In this document: positions 1 through 6,257 of the stretch, one piece after another
Layout: each line of letters begins with the position of its first letter
How positions within the stretch are numbered: position 1 is the first letter of the stretch
NCBI GenBank assembly: GCA_026706425.1
Contig: JAPOYW010000546.1
Location: 236 to 6,492, forward strand
Direction of reading: 5' to 3'
DNA length: 6,257 bases
Source: Gammaproteobacteria bacterium
GTDB lineage: Bacteria > Pseudomonadota > Gammaproteobacteria > Pseudomonadales > Azotimanducaceae
Notes under the pieces: generated by a model
The model's database searches: none
What the model was told of the DNA's origin: nothing
Seen by the model: the letters and a program-made list of their open reading frames with translations, nothing else
Translations under genes and position numbers: made by a program

Positions 1-195
1 GCGTTGGAAGCGTACGACGCGGGTATGGTCGAGGAGGGCATGGAATATCTCGACCTCGCGCTCGCCGTGACGCCTGGCATCACGCGCTGGCGCCTGCGGC
101 GCGAGCAATGGCAACCGGACCTTGCGCGCGACCGGGAGGAAAAGCCCGAAGATGCGCTCGGCGATGGCGGGTCACGACGCCAGAACCCGTTCTGA
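1..195 (+). CDS. C-terminal end of an unrecognised protein (partial)
   Basis: The reading frame is open from the first base and ends at TGA 193-195, leaving about 64 C-terminal residues; the true start lies before the window. The visible part has an acidic, helix-prone stretch (AYDAGMVEEGMEYLDLALAV), then an Arg/Trp-rich segment (TRWRLRREQW), then a charged, low-complexity tail. I do not recognise the family and see no catalytic motif. Coding status rests on the open frame, the protein-like composition and the close spacing: the next gene starts 33 bases downstream on the same strand, so the two may be co-transcribed. The tail after about residue 40 looks disordered. Confidence 0.55.
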   Translation, partial: ALEAYDAGMVEEGMEYLDLALAVTPGITRWRLRREQWQPDLARDREEKPEDALGDGGSRRQNPF

Positions 196-228
196 TAGAG
201 TCGCCCCCTCGCACCTCAAGAGCGTACC

Positions 229-1131
229 GTGGTCTCCATTCCGTTTAGGCGCCAGCTTCGATTCGAATACGGCGAAGTCTCCGATGTCGCGCCCGACATT
301 CGGCGCGTCGTAGCCAACAATCCGAGTCCATTCACGCTCTACGGCACCGGCACCTACATCATCGGTCGCGGCGAGGTCGCCGTCGTCGATCCCGGCCCCG
401 CTGACGATGGGCACATCCGGGCGATTCTCCAAGCCACTGCGGGCGAGACCATCACCCACATGCTGGTGACCCATACGCACATGGACCACTCGCCGGGCTG
501 CCGTCTCCTGGCGGAGCACACCGATGCCAAGACGTACGGGTTCGGCAGTCACGGCGCCGGCAAGGTCGAGGCCGGAGTTGTGGTGGAAGAGGGCGGCGAC
601 ATGGACTTCGTGCCCGACGTCGTCGTGCGTCACGGCGAACTCATCGAAGGGCAGGCGTGGTCGGTGGAGTGCGTCCACACACCCGGACATACGTCGAACC
701 ACATCTGCTACGCGTTCGGCAGAGAGCGCTCGCTGTTCTCGGGTGACCACGTCATGGGCTGGTCGACGAGTGTCATTTCGCCGCCGGACGGCGACATGGC
801 GGACTACATGGCCAGCCTCGAACTGCTCCTAGCGCGGGAGGACGCCGTCTATTGGCCAACCCACGGGCCGGCGATCACGGATCCCAAGCCGCACGTTCGT
901 GCGTTCATCGAGCATCGCAGGGAGCGTGAACGGGAAATCCTGCACTGCCTTGCAGCCGGCCTGCGGCGTATCGCCGAGATGGTTCCAAGGATGTACGCGA
1001 ACGTACCCGGTCATCTGCACGCCGCGGCCGCGCGCAGCGTATTCGCCACCATGGCGCTGCTTGTGGATCGAGGCGACGTGGTGTGCGACGGCGAGCTCGC
1101 CGTCGGCGGCAGCTACCGGCTAAGGCGTTAG
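229..1131 (+). CDS. MBL-fold metallo-hydrolase, LACTB2-like
   Basis: A 300-residue metallo-beta-lactamase-fold hydrolase, probably cytoplasmic since no signal peptide is visible. The metal-binding set is complete: THTHMDH at residues 81-87 (His82, His84, Asp86, His87), TPGHT with His154, SGDH with Asp173, and THGP with His212. The N-terminal NPSPFTLYGTGTYIIG segment and a C-terminal helical winged-helix-like region (about 235-300) match the LACTB2-like subgroup, whose animal member is an endoribonuclease; bacterial members are mostly uncharacterised and substrates cannot be read from sequence. Length fits the family. The GTG start at 229 is preceded by only a weak purine stretch (AAGAG, 218-222). 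No in-frame ATG lies before the conserved NPSPFT region, so GTG is preferred. The gene lies 33 bases after the partial upstream gene, and its TAG overlaps the stop of the convergent kinase. Confidence 0.9.
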   Translation: MVSIPFRRQLRFEYGEVSDVAPDIRRVVANNPSPFTLYGTGTYIIGRGEVAVVDPGPADDGHIRAILQATAGETITHMLVTHTHMDHSPGCRLLAEHTDAKTYGFGSHGAGKVEAGVVVEEGGDMDFVPDVVVRHGELIEGQAWSVECVHTPGHTSNHICYAFGRERSLFSGDHVMGWSTSVISPPDGDMADYMASLELLLAREDAVYWPTHGPAITDPKPHVRAFIEHRREREREILHCLAAGLRRIAEMVPRMYANVPGHLHAAAARSVFATMALLVDRGDVVCDGELAVGGSYRLRR

Positions 1132-3458
1132 CGACCCGCCGCCGCCTGCTCCACGGGCCGCGGCGCCTGTGCCGACGCCTCTGCCAGAGGCAATCTCACC
1201 ATCGCGGCCACCCCGGACCCGTCGGTCAGGTTCATCGCCCGAACCGAACCGCCGTGCTGCTCGGCGATGACCCGGACCACATAGAGCCCCAGGCCGAAGT
1301 GCAGTTCGCCCGCCGATGCGCGGCGCGACACCATGGACTCGAACAACGACCCGGCGACATCCGGCGGCAGCATGGGACCGCGGTTGGCCACCGTGATCTG
1401 CATGCTGTCGCGATGCGCATCGAGCTGGATCCGAATGGGACTGTTGGCGCGGTGGAAGTCGATGGCGTTGTCGATCAGCTTGTCGAGCATCTGCTCGATC
1501 CGGTAGTCCGCGACATTGGCCGGAATCGGCCCCGGCGGCCCACGGAATACGAACGAGTGACTCTTGTGGACCGTCCGGCAGTTGGACACGTAGCTGTCCA
1601 TCAGCGCCCGGATGTCGACGACATCCAGATCCTCGGATTGCAGCGACTCCTCCAGGTTCGCCGCGTCGGCGAGGTTCTGCACGATCGCGCCGATTCGCAG
1701 GATGCCGCGCCGGGCGCTCTCGAGATACTTGCTCTCGGCCACGTCCCGAACCTCGCGTGCCAGTTGGTCGAGGGACGTCATGACCGTGTTCAGCGGATTG
1801 TTGATCTCGTGGCGGAGCGTGCGCGGCATTCTCTGCAGGAACGTGTTGTGCTGGTCGAGCCGCGCCAGCATGTTCGAGACGCCGCGCGCCAGATCGCCGA
1901 TTTCATCACCGGCTGTCATGCCACCGGTGAGGGCCGTGGCTTGTAGGCGACCGTATTCGTCGATCGCCGCCGCCACTTCCCGGCGCAGATTGCGGATACG
2001 CCATGTCAGGCGTCCGGCGAACAACACGAGGCTCAAGAACACCACCACGAAGCTCAACACGGAGATGACGGCGATCTCGTTCAACGCCTGGCGCTGGAAA
2101 AATAAGATGTCGTCGATGTTCTGCTCGACCCAGACCATCCCGATCACATCGGGCGGCCCGTCGGCCTGATCGGTGTCCCGCCAAATCGGATGGCCCGCCA
2201 GGATCGTTTCGATGTCGCCCACACGACGACGATGCGCAGTCGATTCTCCGGCCAAGGCGGCGGCTACGACCTCTTCTTCTATACCCAAGGCTTCCAGATC
2301 AAGTTGCGGAACCGACCACTGCTCGCCGGTCAACCCCTGCCACACCCAGTCGCGGACTGCGGCGGCCTTGTCTCGAACGAAATCCAGCCAGACGAGGACT
2401 CGGGAGAGTCCGGTGGAGGAGGGTGTTGAACCGTCGCCGACCCTCAACGCACCGCGTTCGGCACGCTTCTGCTCTTGCGCATCGACGATTCGAATCAGCA
2501 TGCCCTGGTAGCCGCGGCCGTCCAGTCTCCGCAACAGTTCGGGGGAGCGGACCACAAGCAGGTTGGAACTCTGGTCTGCGGACGGTGCCGTGGTCGTGAC
2601 GGCACGGATGCCGCGCGTCACCTCGTCCACGTCGACGAACGAAACCGTGAAGAACTGCCGGGAACCCAACAGCCCCAGGCGCAGGCGCATTTCCAGGGCA
2701 TAGCCCGTGGCCGTTTCCCGTACGAACCCCCGTACGTCGTTGGCCGGGCGGCCGGGATCCGCAAACGCCCAATCGGAGTCCATGGTGTAGGCGGTCGTGT
2801 CGCCGGATTCCGATAGGGTCACCGTGATCCGCCCTTGATCGCCGTCGGTCTTCAGGAAGCTGATGCGGACCTGATCGGCGTTGTCGAGGCGGAGCACGTT
2901 CTGGTCGCGGTAGACCCGGACATCGTCGGTGATCTCCATGTAGGCGTAGAGCACCCCGAGCCGAGTACCCAGGCTGAGGGTGAAGGAGCCGTCGCCTTCC
3001 GGCCCGAAACGGCGTTGAACGAGGGCTTCGTCGCCCCACTCCGACGCCTGCGCGTTGAGCCGAACCGGTTTGGCGATGCTTCGGGCCACCAGACCGGCTT
3101 CGCTGGGATCGGTCGGGAGGTCGTCGAAGAGTTCGGCCTCGCCGTGGAACAAGCTCGCGATGTTCTCGGCGATGCCTTTCTGATTGTTGGATTGCAGCTG
3201 CACGATGGAGTCCTCCATCCAGTCGAGCAGCGCGAACGACACCCACGGAACCAGGATCAGTGCCAGGGGCAAGCCCACCAGCATGAGCTTCGTCGCGAGG
3301 CGCAAACCCCAGATTCGCCGGCTACGTTGCCGACGCGAATGACGCCGGCTGCGACGCCCTGGTTGCGAGTCGTCTGCGCGCGGGGCGCCAGCGACCGGCA
3401 TGGTCCCGCCCTCGTCGACCTCGCGAACAACGGGCGGGGTCGGGTCTTGGGCGTCCAT
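1128..3458 (-). CDS. pdsS: Membrane sensor histidine kinase, PdsS-like
   Basis: A 776-residue inner-membrane sensor kinase. In order: a basic cytoplasmic N-terminus (Arg-rich 35-48); TM1 about 57-79; a periplasmic part containing a CBM9-like beta-sandwich (about 131-290) and a membrane-proximal segment (about 390-455); TM2 about 461-481; HAMP about 482-537; a dimerisation helix with phospho-acceptor His550 in RHEINNP; and an HATPase domain with N-box Asn664 and G2 motif GLGL 722-725. The G1 box reads ANRGP, with Asn692 where Asp is usual. PW plus an acidic Met-rich helix after TM1, the AALAGES...VEQNIDDIL segment before TM2 and LFESMVS in the ATP lid resemble PdsS, the kinase of proteobacterial dedicated sortase systems. 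Assignment is from memory of the family. It follows the regulator by 19 bases. The ATG at 3458 has no clear Shine-Dalgarno; Met20 (ATG at 3401) does and would give 757 residues. Confidence 0.85.
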   Translation of the reverse strand: MDAQDPTPPVVREVDEGGTMPVAGAPRADDSQPGRRSRRHSRRQRSRRIWGLRLATKLMLVGLPLALILVPWVSFALLDWMEDSIVQLQSNNQKGIAENIASLFHGEAELFDDLPTDPSEAGLVARSIAKPVRLNAQASEWGDEALVQRRFGPEGDGSFTLSLGTRLGVLYAYMEITDDVRVYRDQNVLRLDNADQVRISFLKTDGDQGRITVTLSESGDTTAYTMDSDWAFADPGRPANDVRGFVRETATGYALEMRLRLGLLGSRQFFTVSFVDVDEVTRGIRAVTTTAPSADQSSNLLVVRSPELLRRLDGRGYQGMLIRIVDAQEQKRAERGALRVGDGSTPSSTGLSRVLVWLDFVRDKAAAVRDWVWQGLTGEQWSVPQLDLEALGIEEEVVAAALAGESTAHRRRVGDIETILAGHPIWRDTDQADGPPDVIGMVWVEQNIDDILFFQRQALNEIAVISVLSFVVVFLSLVLFAGRLTWRIRNLRREVAAAIDEYGRLQATALTGGMTAGDEIGDLARGVSNMLARLDQHNTFLQRMPRTLRHEINNPLNTVMTSLDQLAREVRDVAESKYLESARRGILRIGAIVQNLADAANLEESLQSEDLDVVDIRALMDSYVSNCRTVHKSHSFVFRGPPGPIPANVADYRIEQMLDKLIDNAIDFHRANSPIRIQLDAHRDSMQITVANRGPMLPPDVAGSLFESMVSRRASAGELHFGLGLYVVRVIAEQHGGSVRAMNLTDGSGVAAMVRLPLAEASAQAPRPVEQAAAGR
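3409..3413 (-). promoter_or_regulatory. Shine-Dalgarno supporting an internal kinase start
   Basis: On the minus strand GAGGG lies 7 bases before the ATG at 3399-3401, the Met20 codon of the long kinase frame. The longer start (3458) has only pyrimidine-rich sequence just before it. This favours translation from 3401, although the first 19 residues of the long form look compatible with coding. Neither start affects the membrane, sensor or kinase domains. Confidence 0.45.
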
Positions 3459-3477
3459 GTGAAAAGGACCGGCGCGT

Positions 3478-4173
3478 CTAGGCCACCCAGCGGTAGCCGA
3501 ACCCGTATTCGCTGCGGATGCAGGCGAAGTCCGAGTCGATCTTCTCGAACTTCTTGCGGATGTTGCGCATGTGGGTATTGATGGTGTTGTTCGTAACCAG
3601 CGACTGCATGGTGACGTTCATCAAGGTCTCGTAGCTGACCGCATGGCCGGGGGCGCGGACCAGCTTCGCGAGCATCCGGAACTCCGTGGCGGACAGATCG
3701 ATCCGCTGGGTCTTCCAGGACACAAGAAGCGCATCCTGGTCCAGGCTGAGATCGCCCACCCGCTTCGCAGCAGCGCTAGCGGCACTGACGTTTGTGCGCA
3801 CCTCGTTGATGCGCAACAGGGACGAGATTCGCTCGGCGAGGTAGTCGAGGGAGATGGGTTTCGGCAGGTAGTCCCACGCGCCAAGCCTCAAGCCCGAGAT
3901 CTTGTCGATCTCGTTGATCCGTTCGGTGAGGAAGATCACGGGCAGATTCGGATTGCGTGCCAGAAGTTCCCGGCACAGCTCGAATCCGGCATCGACCTCC
4001 TCGCCCAGGATGATGTCGAGCACGGCCAGGTCGGGCATGCGCGCATCGAACCCGTCCAGCGCGTCCTGGCGGCTGCCGTAGGCGGCTACCTCGTGACCCT
4101 TCGAGACGATGGCGTCCGCGTAGTTGGCGCGCTGGTCCGGGTCGTCCTCGACGATCGCGATCAACTTGGCCAT
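3478..4173 (-). CDS. pdsR: OmpR-family response regulator, PdsR-like
   Basis: A 231-residue cytoplasmic DNA-binding response regulator. The receiver domain (about 1-122) has the acidic pocket Glu9/Asp10/Asp11, phospho-acceptor Asp53 in VLDIILG, Thr83 in FLT and Lys105 in PKP, so all activation residues are present. The C-terminal winged helix (about 137-231) has the OmpR-type pattern SATEFRMLAKLV, NTINTHMRNIRKKFE and the closing hairpin YGFGYRWV. NYADAI near residue 17, GFELCRELLA at 63-72 and KISGLRLGA.DYL at 91-103 resemble the regulator of proteobacterial dedicated sortase systems (PdsR). It should receive phosphate from the kinase encoded 19 bases downstream; target genes are unknown. The ATG at 4173 has no Shine-Dalgarno, and a -10-like TACAAT sits where it would give a leaderless message. 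The gene follows the phosphotransferase by 77 bases on the same strand. Confidence 0.92.
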   Translation of the reverse strand: MAKLIAIVEDDPDQRANYADAIVSKGHEVAAYGSRQDALDGFDARMPDLAVLDIILGEEVDAGFELCRELLARNPNLPVIFLTERINEIDKISGLRLGAWDYLPKPISLDYLAERISSLLRINEVRTNVSAASAAAKRVGDLSLDQDALLVSWKTQRIDLSATEFRMLAKLVRAPGHAVSYETLMNVTMQSLVTNNTINTHMRNIRKKFEKIDSDFACIRSEYGFGYRWVA

Positions 4174-4179
4174 CGCGCG

Positions 4180-4185
4180 ATTGTA
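4180..4185 (-). promoter_or_regulatory. Candidate -10 element for the regulator-kinase operon
   Basis: The minus strand reads TACAAT here, a 5 of 6 match to TATAAT, with six bases before the regulator ATG. A transcript would start at or next to the A of the ATG, giving a leaderless mRNA, consistent with the absence of a Shine-Dalgarno. I find no convincing -35 hexamer 16-18 bases upstream, so the call is tentative. Confidence 0.35.
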
Positions 4186-4211
4186 CCGCTATCAGCCGAG
4201 ACCAGGACGAC

Positions 4212-4225
4212 GCCCGAATCCGGGC
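4212..4225 (-). other. Small GC hairpin between phosphotransferase and regulator
   Basis: GCCCG (4212-4216) and CGGGC (4221-4225) are perfectly complementary around a four-base loop. The hairpin lies 25 bases after the phosphotransferase stop and before the regulator start. There is no T-run after it on either strand, so it is not a classical intrinsic terminator. It could slow polymerase or protect an mRNA end, or be chance in GC-rich DNA. Confidence 0.25.
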
Positions 4226-4250
4226 CTTGCAGGGTCGTCACGGAGTCCGC

Positions 4251-5084
4251 TCAATACCAGTTGGCGAGCGCGGCCCGCGAGGCCGCGACCTGGGCGCGGA
4301 TCTCGTCGCGGTCGTTGCCGGCCGCAAGCTGCGCTACGGCCCAGGCGTACTCGCGGATGAGGAAGGCACGGAACGTGTCGCTAAGACGCGTCTCGGTCGC
4401 ACCGATGCCCGGACCGCCCCGGCGGTATGCGTCGTGGCAGGCGAGGGCGTCCTCCAGACCCCAGTCCAGGCCGACGCAAAGGCCCACCAGATCGAATAGC
4501 GGATCGTTGTCGCCGGCGGACTCCCAGTCGAGGGTGCGAAAGCGCCCGGCCTCCTTCCCGCCCTCCACCCGAATGATGTTCCAGGGATTCAGGTCGTTGT
4601 GGCAGCCACGCCATATCGCCGGTCGCCAGGCGATTTCCTCGAAGCAGGCCTTCACACGCGGATCTACGTTGCGGGCCCGCCCGAACATCGCGGTCACTTC
4701 GCGGTTGAAGTCGTATCGATTGAGTCCGAGCGGAATTCGCGCATGGAGGTCGGCGAGATACTCGCCCGCTTCGCCCGGACTCGGCGGCGAATCCGCGAGG
4801 ACTTGCCCGGGGATCCACCGGGTCAGAAGATGTCCGCGACGTGCATCGTGGGCGACGACATCCGGGGCGATGTCGAGCGCCAGGTAGTCGCGTTCCGAAC
4901 TCGGGGACTCGGCCCTCTCGACGACGCGCAACACGTAGGCGTGACTGCGCACTTCGACCCGGAAGTTCCGGTTCGTGTAGCCCCCCGGCAGATACTCGAT
5001 CCGCTGCACCTCGCACGGCCTCCACGCCGGCATCAGTGTCGTCAAGACCTCTCTGACAATCAGCTCGTTCAAAGGACGCGGCAT
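4251..5084 (-). CDS. Choline kinase / APH-like phosphotransferase
   Basis: A 277-residue soluble kinase of the APH/choline-kinase superfamily. Visible motifs: a nucleotide-binding loop LPGGYTNRNF (32-41); VLRV (51-54), where Arg replaces the Lys typical of other kinases, as is common in choline-kinase-like members; the catalytic loop CHNDLNPWNI (161-170) with Asp164 and Asn169; and LDWESAGDNDPLFDL (185-199) with metal-binding Asp186. Length and motifs fit the LicA/ThiK-like group (COG0510-type), which phosphorylates small alcohols such as choline, ethanolamine or thiamine. The substrate cannot be decided from sequence, and antibiotic resistance is not indicated. The ATG at 5084 lacks a clear Shine-Dalgarno. 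The gene is divergent from the diiron gene and upstream of the regulator (77 bases), so read-through into the two-component genes is possible. Confidence 0.87.
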   Translation of the reverse strand: MPRPLNELIVREVLTTLMPAWRPCEVQRIEYLPGGYTNRNFRVEVRSHAYVLRVVERAESPSSERDYLALDIAPDVVAHDARRGHLLTRWIPGQVLADSPPSPGEAGEYLADLHARIPLGLNRYDFNREVTAMFGRARNVDPRVKACFEEIAWRPAIWRGCHNDLNPWNIIRVEGGKEAGRFRTLDWESAGDNDPLFDLVGLCVGLDWGLEDALACHDAYRRGGPGIGATETRLSDTFRAFLIREYAWAVAQLAAGNDRDEIRAQVAASRAALANWY

Positions 5085-5144
5085 CGCAGGTACAAGCGAG
5101 AACTGAGATCGAGAATACCGATAAACGGGGCTTCACGGCGTCGA

Positions 5145-5162
5145 ACGCGGTAAAATCCGCGT
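5145..5162. promoter_or_regulatory. Perfect 18-base inverted repeat, candidate operator
   Basis: ACGCGG (5145-5150) and CCGCGT (5157-5162) are exact inverted copies around TAAAAT. It is the clearest dyad in the 103-base region between the divergent phosphotransferase and diiron genes, ending 25 bases before the diiron ATG. A dimeric regulator bound here would cover the candidate -10. It has no T-run, so it is not a terminator. Confidence 0.4.
5151..5156 (+). promoter_or_regulatory. Candidate -10 element for the diiron gene
   Basis: TAAAAT matches the -10 consensus at 5 of 6 positions and would place the transcript start near 5163, leaving a leader of about 25 bases. No good -35 hexamer is seen at 16-18 bases, so the promoter would be weak or activator-dependent. 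The element forms the loop of the inverted repeat. Confidence 0.35.
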
Positions 5163-5175
5163 CGCGGCAGTTACT

Positions 5176-5179
5176 GGGG
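5176..5179 (+). promoter_or_regulatory. Weak ribosome binding site of the diiron gene
   Basis: GGGG lies 8 bases before the ATG at 5188 and is the only purine run suitably spaced for this start. The match to the Shine-Dalgarno consensus is poor, but the start is supported by the protein N-terminus (MKINYVDRAP) and by no earlier in-frame ATG between the candidate promoter and this codon. Confidence 0.35.
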
Positions 5180-5187
5180 TTGTACCC

Positions 5188-6257
5188 ATGAAGATCAACT
5201 ACGTAGACCGTGCGCCCCGGCGGCTTCGATCCTTCGACCCGGAGGTCGATCTGAGCCCCGAGGACGCCACGCACGTCGCCGAGATTTTCCGGACGCCCCT
5301 CGACGGTTCCTACAACTGGGACTACCGGATCGCGGAGAACCGCATCAGGAAGCTCTACGAACTCGGCAAGGAGCTCAACTGGAACGCAACCACCGACATC
5401 AAGTGGGCCCAGACGCCGGATCATCACGAGTTCCCGCCGATGTCCGTCGAAAAGCAGGAAGAGATCGTCGACGGGAATCCCTGGAACGGCTACGCGCCAT
5501 TCGACGCGATGCCGCTGGAACGGAAAGTCCAATACCTCCAGCACGAGCACGCCTGGTCGCTGTCCCAGTTCCTGCACGGCGAACAGGGGGCGCTGCTGGT
5601 GGCTTCGCAACTGGCCTCCTGTGCGCCAAGCTTCAACGCCAAGCTGTATGCGGCGTCGCAGACATTCGACGAGGCCCGCCATGTGGAGGTCTTCAACCGC
5701 TACCTCCAGACCAAGATCGGGTTCTCCTATCCGGTAACCCAGGGGCTCAAGGACCTGCTCGACAAGATACTCACCGACGAACGCTGGGATCTCAAGTTCA
5801 TCGGCATGCAGATCATCCTCGAAGGCCTCGCGCTGGCCGCGTTCCACACCGCGCGCAACGAGACCTTCGATCCGGTGTTGAAGGAACTCCTCTACCTCGT
5901 GATTCGGGACGAGGCGCGCCATGTCACCTTCGGCGTCAACTACCTGGAGGAGTTCGTTGCAACGTTGTCGGACTCGGAACGCGAAGACCGTGCCGAGTTC
6001 GCATACCAGGCATGCATCGTCAGTCGCGACCGCCTGATCCGGAACGACGTGTTCCGCTATTTCGGTTGGGATGTGGAAGGCAGCCGGCAGGCCCTCGTGG
6101 ATCGCGGTTTGAATGCCGACTTCCTGAACATGCTCTACGCCCGAATCATCCCCAACCTCAAGCGAATCGGACTGTTGACCGACAAGATCCGACCGAAGTT
6201 CGAGGAGATGGGCGTCCTGGATTTCGAGAACCCTGCCACAGACGGCGACAACGACTG
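5188..6257 (+). CDS. Ferritin-like diiron protein, probable oxidase/oxygenase
   Basis: At least 356 residues, with the frame still open at the window edge: the last two bases are TG after an acidic tail (TDGDND), so the stop is probably TGA at the next base. The sequence carries a full R2/ferritin-type carboxylate-bridged diiron ligand set: Glu132 (HGEQGAL), Glu162 and His165 (DEARH), Glu212 (LEGLAL), Glu242 and His245 (second DEARH). The spacings are symmetric, 30 residues from each single Glu to its ExxH, as in a four-helix bundle. It is soluble, with no signal peptide. Such proteins activate O2 to oxidise, hydroxylate or desaturate an organic substrate. I cannot assign a subfamily (AurF-like N-oxygenase, R2lox-like and desaturase-like were considered) and no reductase partner is visible here. 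It is divergent from the phosphotransferase. Confidence 0.85.
   Translation, partial: MKINYVDRAPRRLRSFDPEVDLSPEDATHVAEIFRTPLDGSYNWDYRIAENRIRKLYELGKELNWNATTDIKWAQTPDHHEFPPMSVEKQEEIVDGNPWNGYAPFDAMPLERKVQYLQHEHAWSLSQFLHGEQGALLVASQLASCAPSFNAKLYAASQTFDEARHVEVFNRYLQTKIGFSYPVTQGLKDLLDKILTDERWDLKFIGMQIILEGLALAAFHTARNETFDPVLKELLYLVIRDEARHVTFGVNYLEEFVATLSDSEREDRAEFAYQACIVSRDRLIRNDVFRYFGWDVEGSRQALVDRGLNADFLNMLYARIIPNLKRIGLLTDKIRPKFEEMGVLDFENPATDGDND

Noticed and set aside
172..750. A 192-codon minus-strand frame opposite the hydrolase
   Set aside because: It covers the metal-binding motifs of the hydrolase on the other strand and shows no family signature.
1083..1946. A 287-codon plus-strand open frame opposite the kinase catalytic region
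   Set aside because: It is a shadow of the H-box and ATPase domain coding sequence. The product is Arg/His-rich with no domain.
3571..4887. A 438-codon plus-strand open frame opposite the regulator and phosphotransferase
   Set aside because: It is antisense to two well-supported genes, with low-complexity Arg/Ser/Pro-rich sequence in its second half and no motif.
4251..5084. Aminoglycoside resistance gene
   Set aside because: The APH-like fold and HNDLNPWN loop are shared with choline, thiamine and other small-molecule kinases. The Arg in VLRV and the overall pattern fit that group better, and there is no mobile-element context.
5097..5115. Direct repeat CGAGAA spaced 13 bases apart in the divergent intergenic region
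   Set aside because: Six-base copies with no other support are too short to call a binding site.
4381..5922. A 513-codon open frame on the minus strand across the phosphotransferase and the first part of the diiron gene
   Set aside because: It lies antisense to the diiron gene and out of frame with the phosphotransferase, both of which have clear catalytic motifs. Its product has no recognisable domain, and long spurious frames are expected in GC-rich DNA.

Overview
The window is compact, GC-rich bacterial chromosome with about 95% coding density. The codon choice and protein families point to a proteobacterium. The two-component pair resembles the PdsS/PdsR type ('proteobacterial dedicated sortase system'), known mostly from marine Gram-negative bacteria, so a marine or environmental proteobacterium is the best guess. 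This is inference; no rRNA or marker gene is present. I see no mobile element, CRISPR array, tRNA or rRNA.

Layout. Left, plus strand: the 3' end of an unrecognised gene (1-195), then 33 bases later a complete LACTB2-like metallo-beta-lactamase-fold hydrolase (229-1131). Centre, minus strand, read right to left: a choline-kinase/APH-like phosphotransferase (5084-4251), an OmpR-family response regulator (4173-3478) and a large membrane sensor histidine kinase (3458-1128). The kinase and hydrolase genes converge, and their stop codons overlap by four bases. Right, plus strand: a ferritin-like diiron protein (5188 to the window edge), divergent from the phosphotransferase across a 103-base intergenic region that carries a perfect 18-base inverted repeat centred on a -10-like TAAAAT.

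How they may work together: regulator and kinase (19 bases apart) are a clear signalling pair. The kinase would sense something in the periplasm through a CBM9-like beta-sandwich domain and pass phosphate from His550 to Asp53 of the regulator. By family, such pairs accompany a Gram-negative sortase and its LPXTG-type substrate, but none of the genes visible here is a sortase or a sortase substrate. The most interesting possibility is therefore a PdsS/PdsR-type pair detached from its usual sortase cluster, or one whose sortase lies elsewhere. The flanking enzymes (hydrolase, phosphotransferase, diiron protein) look metabolic, with unknown substrates. I see no strong evidence for a wholly new multi-gene system.
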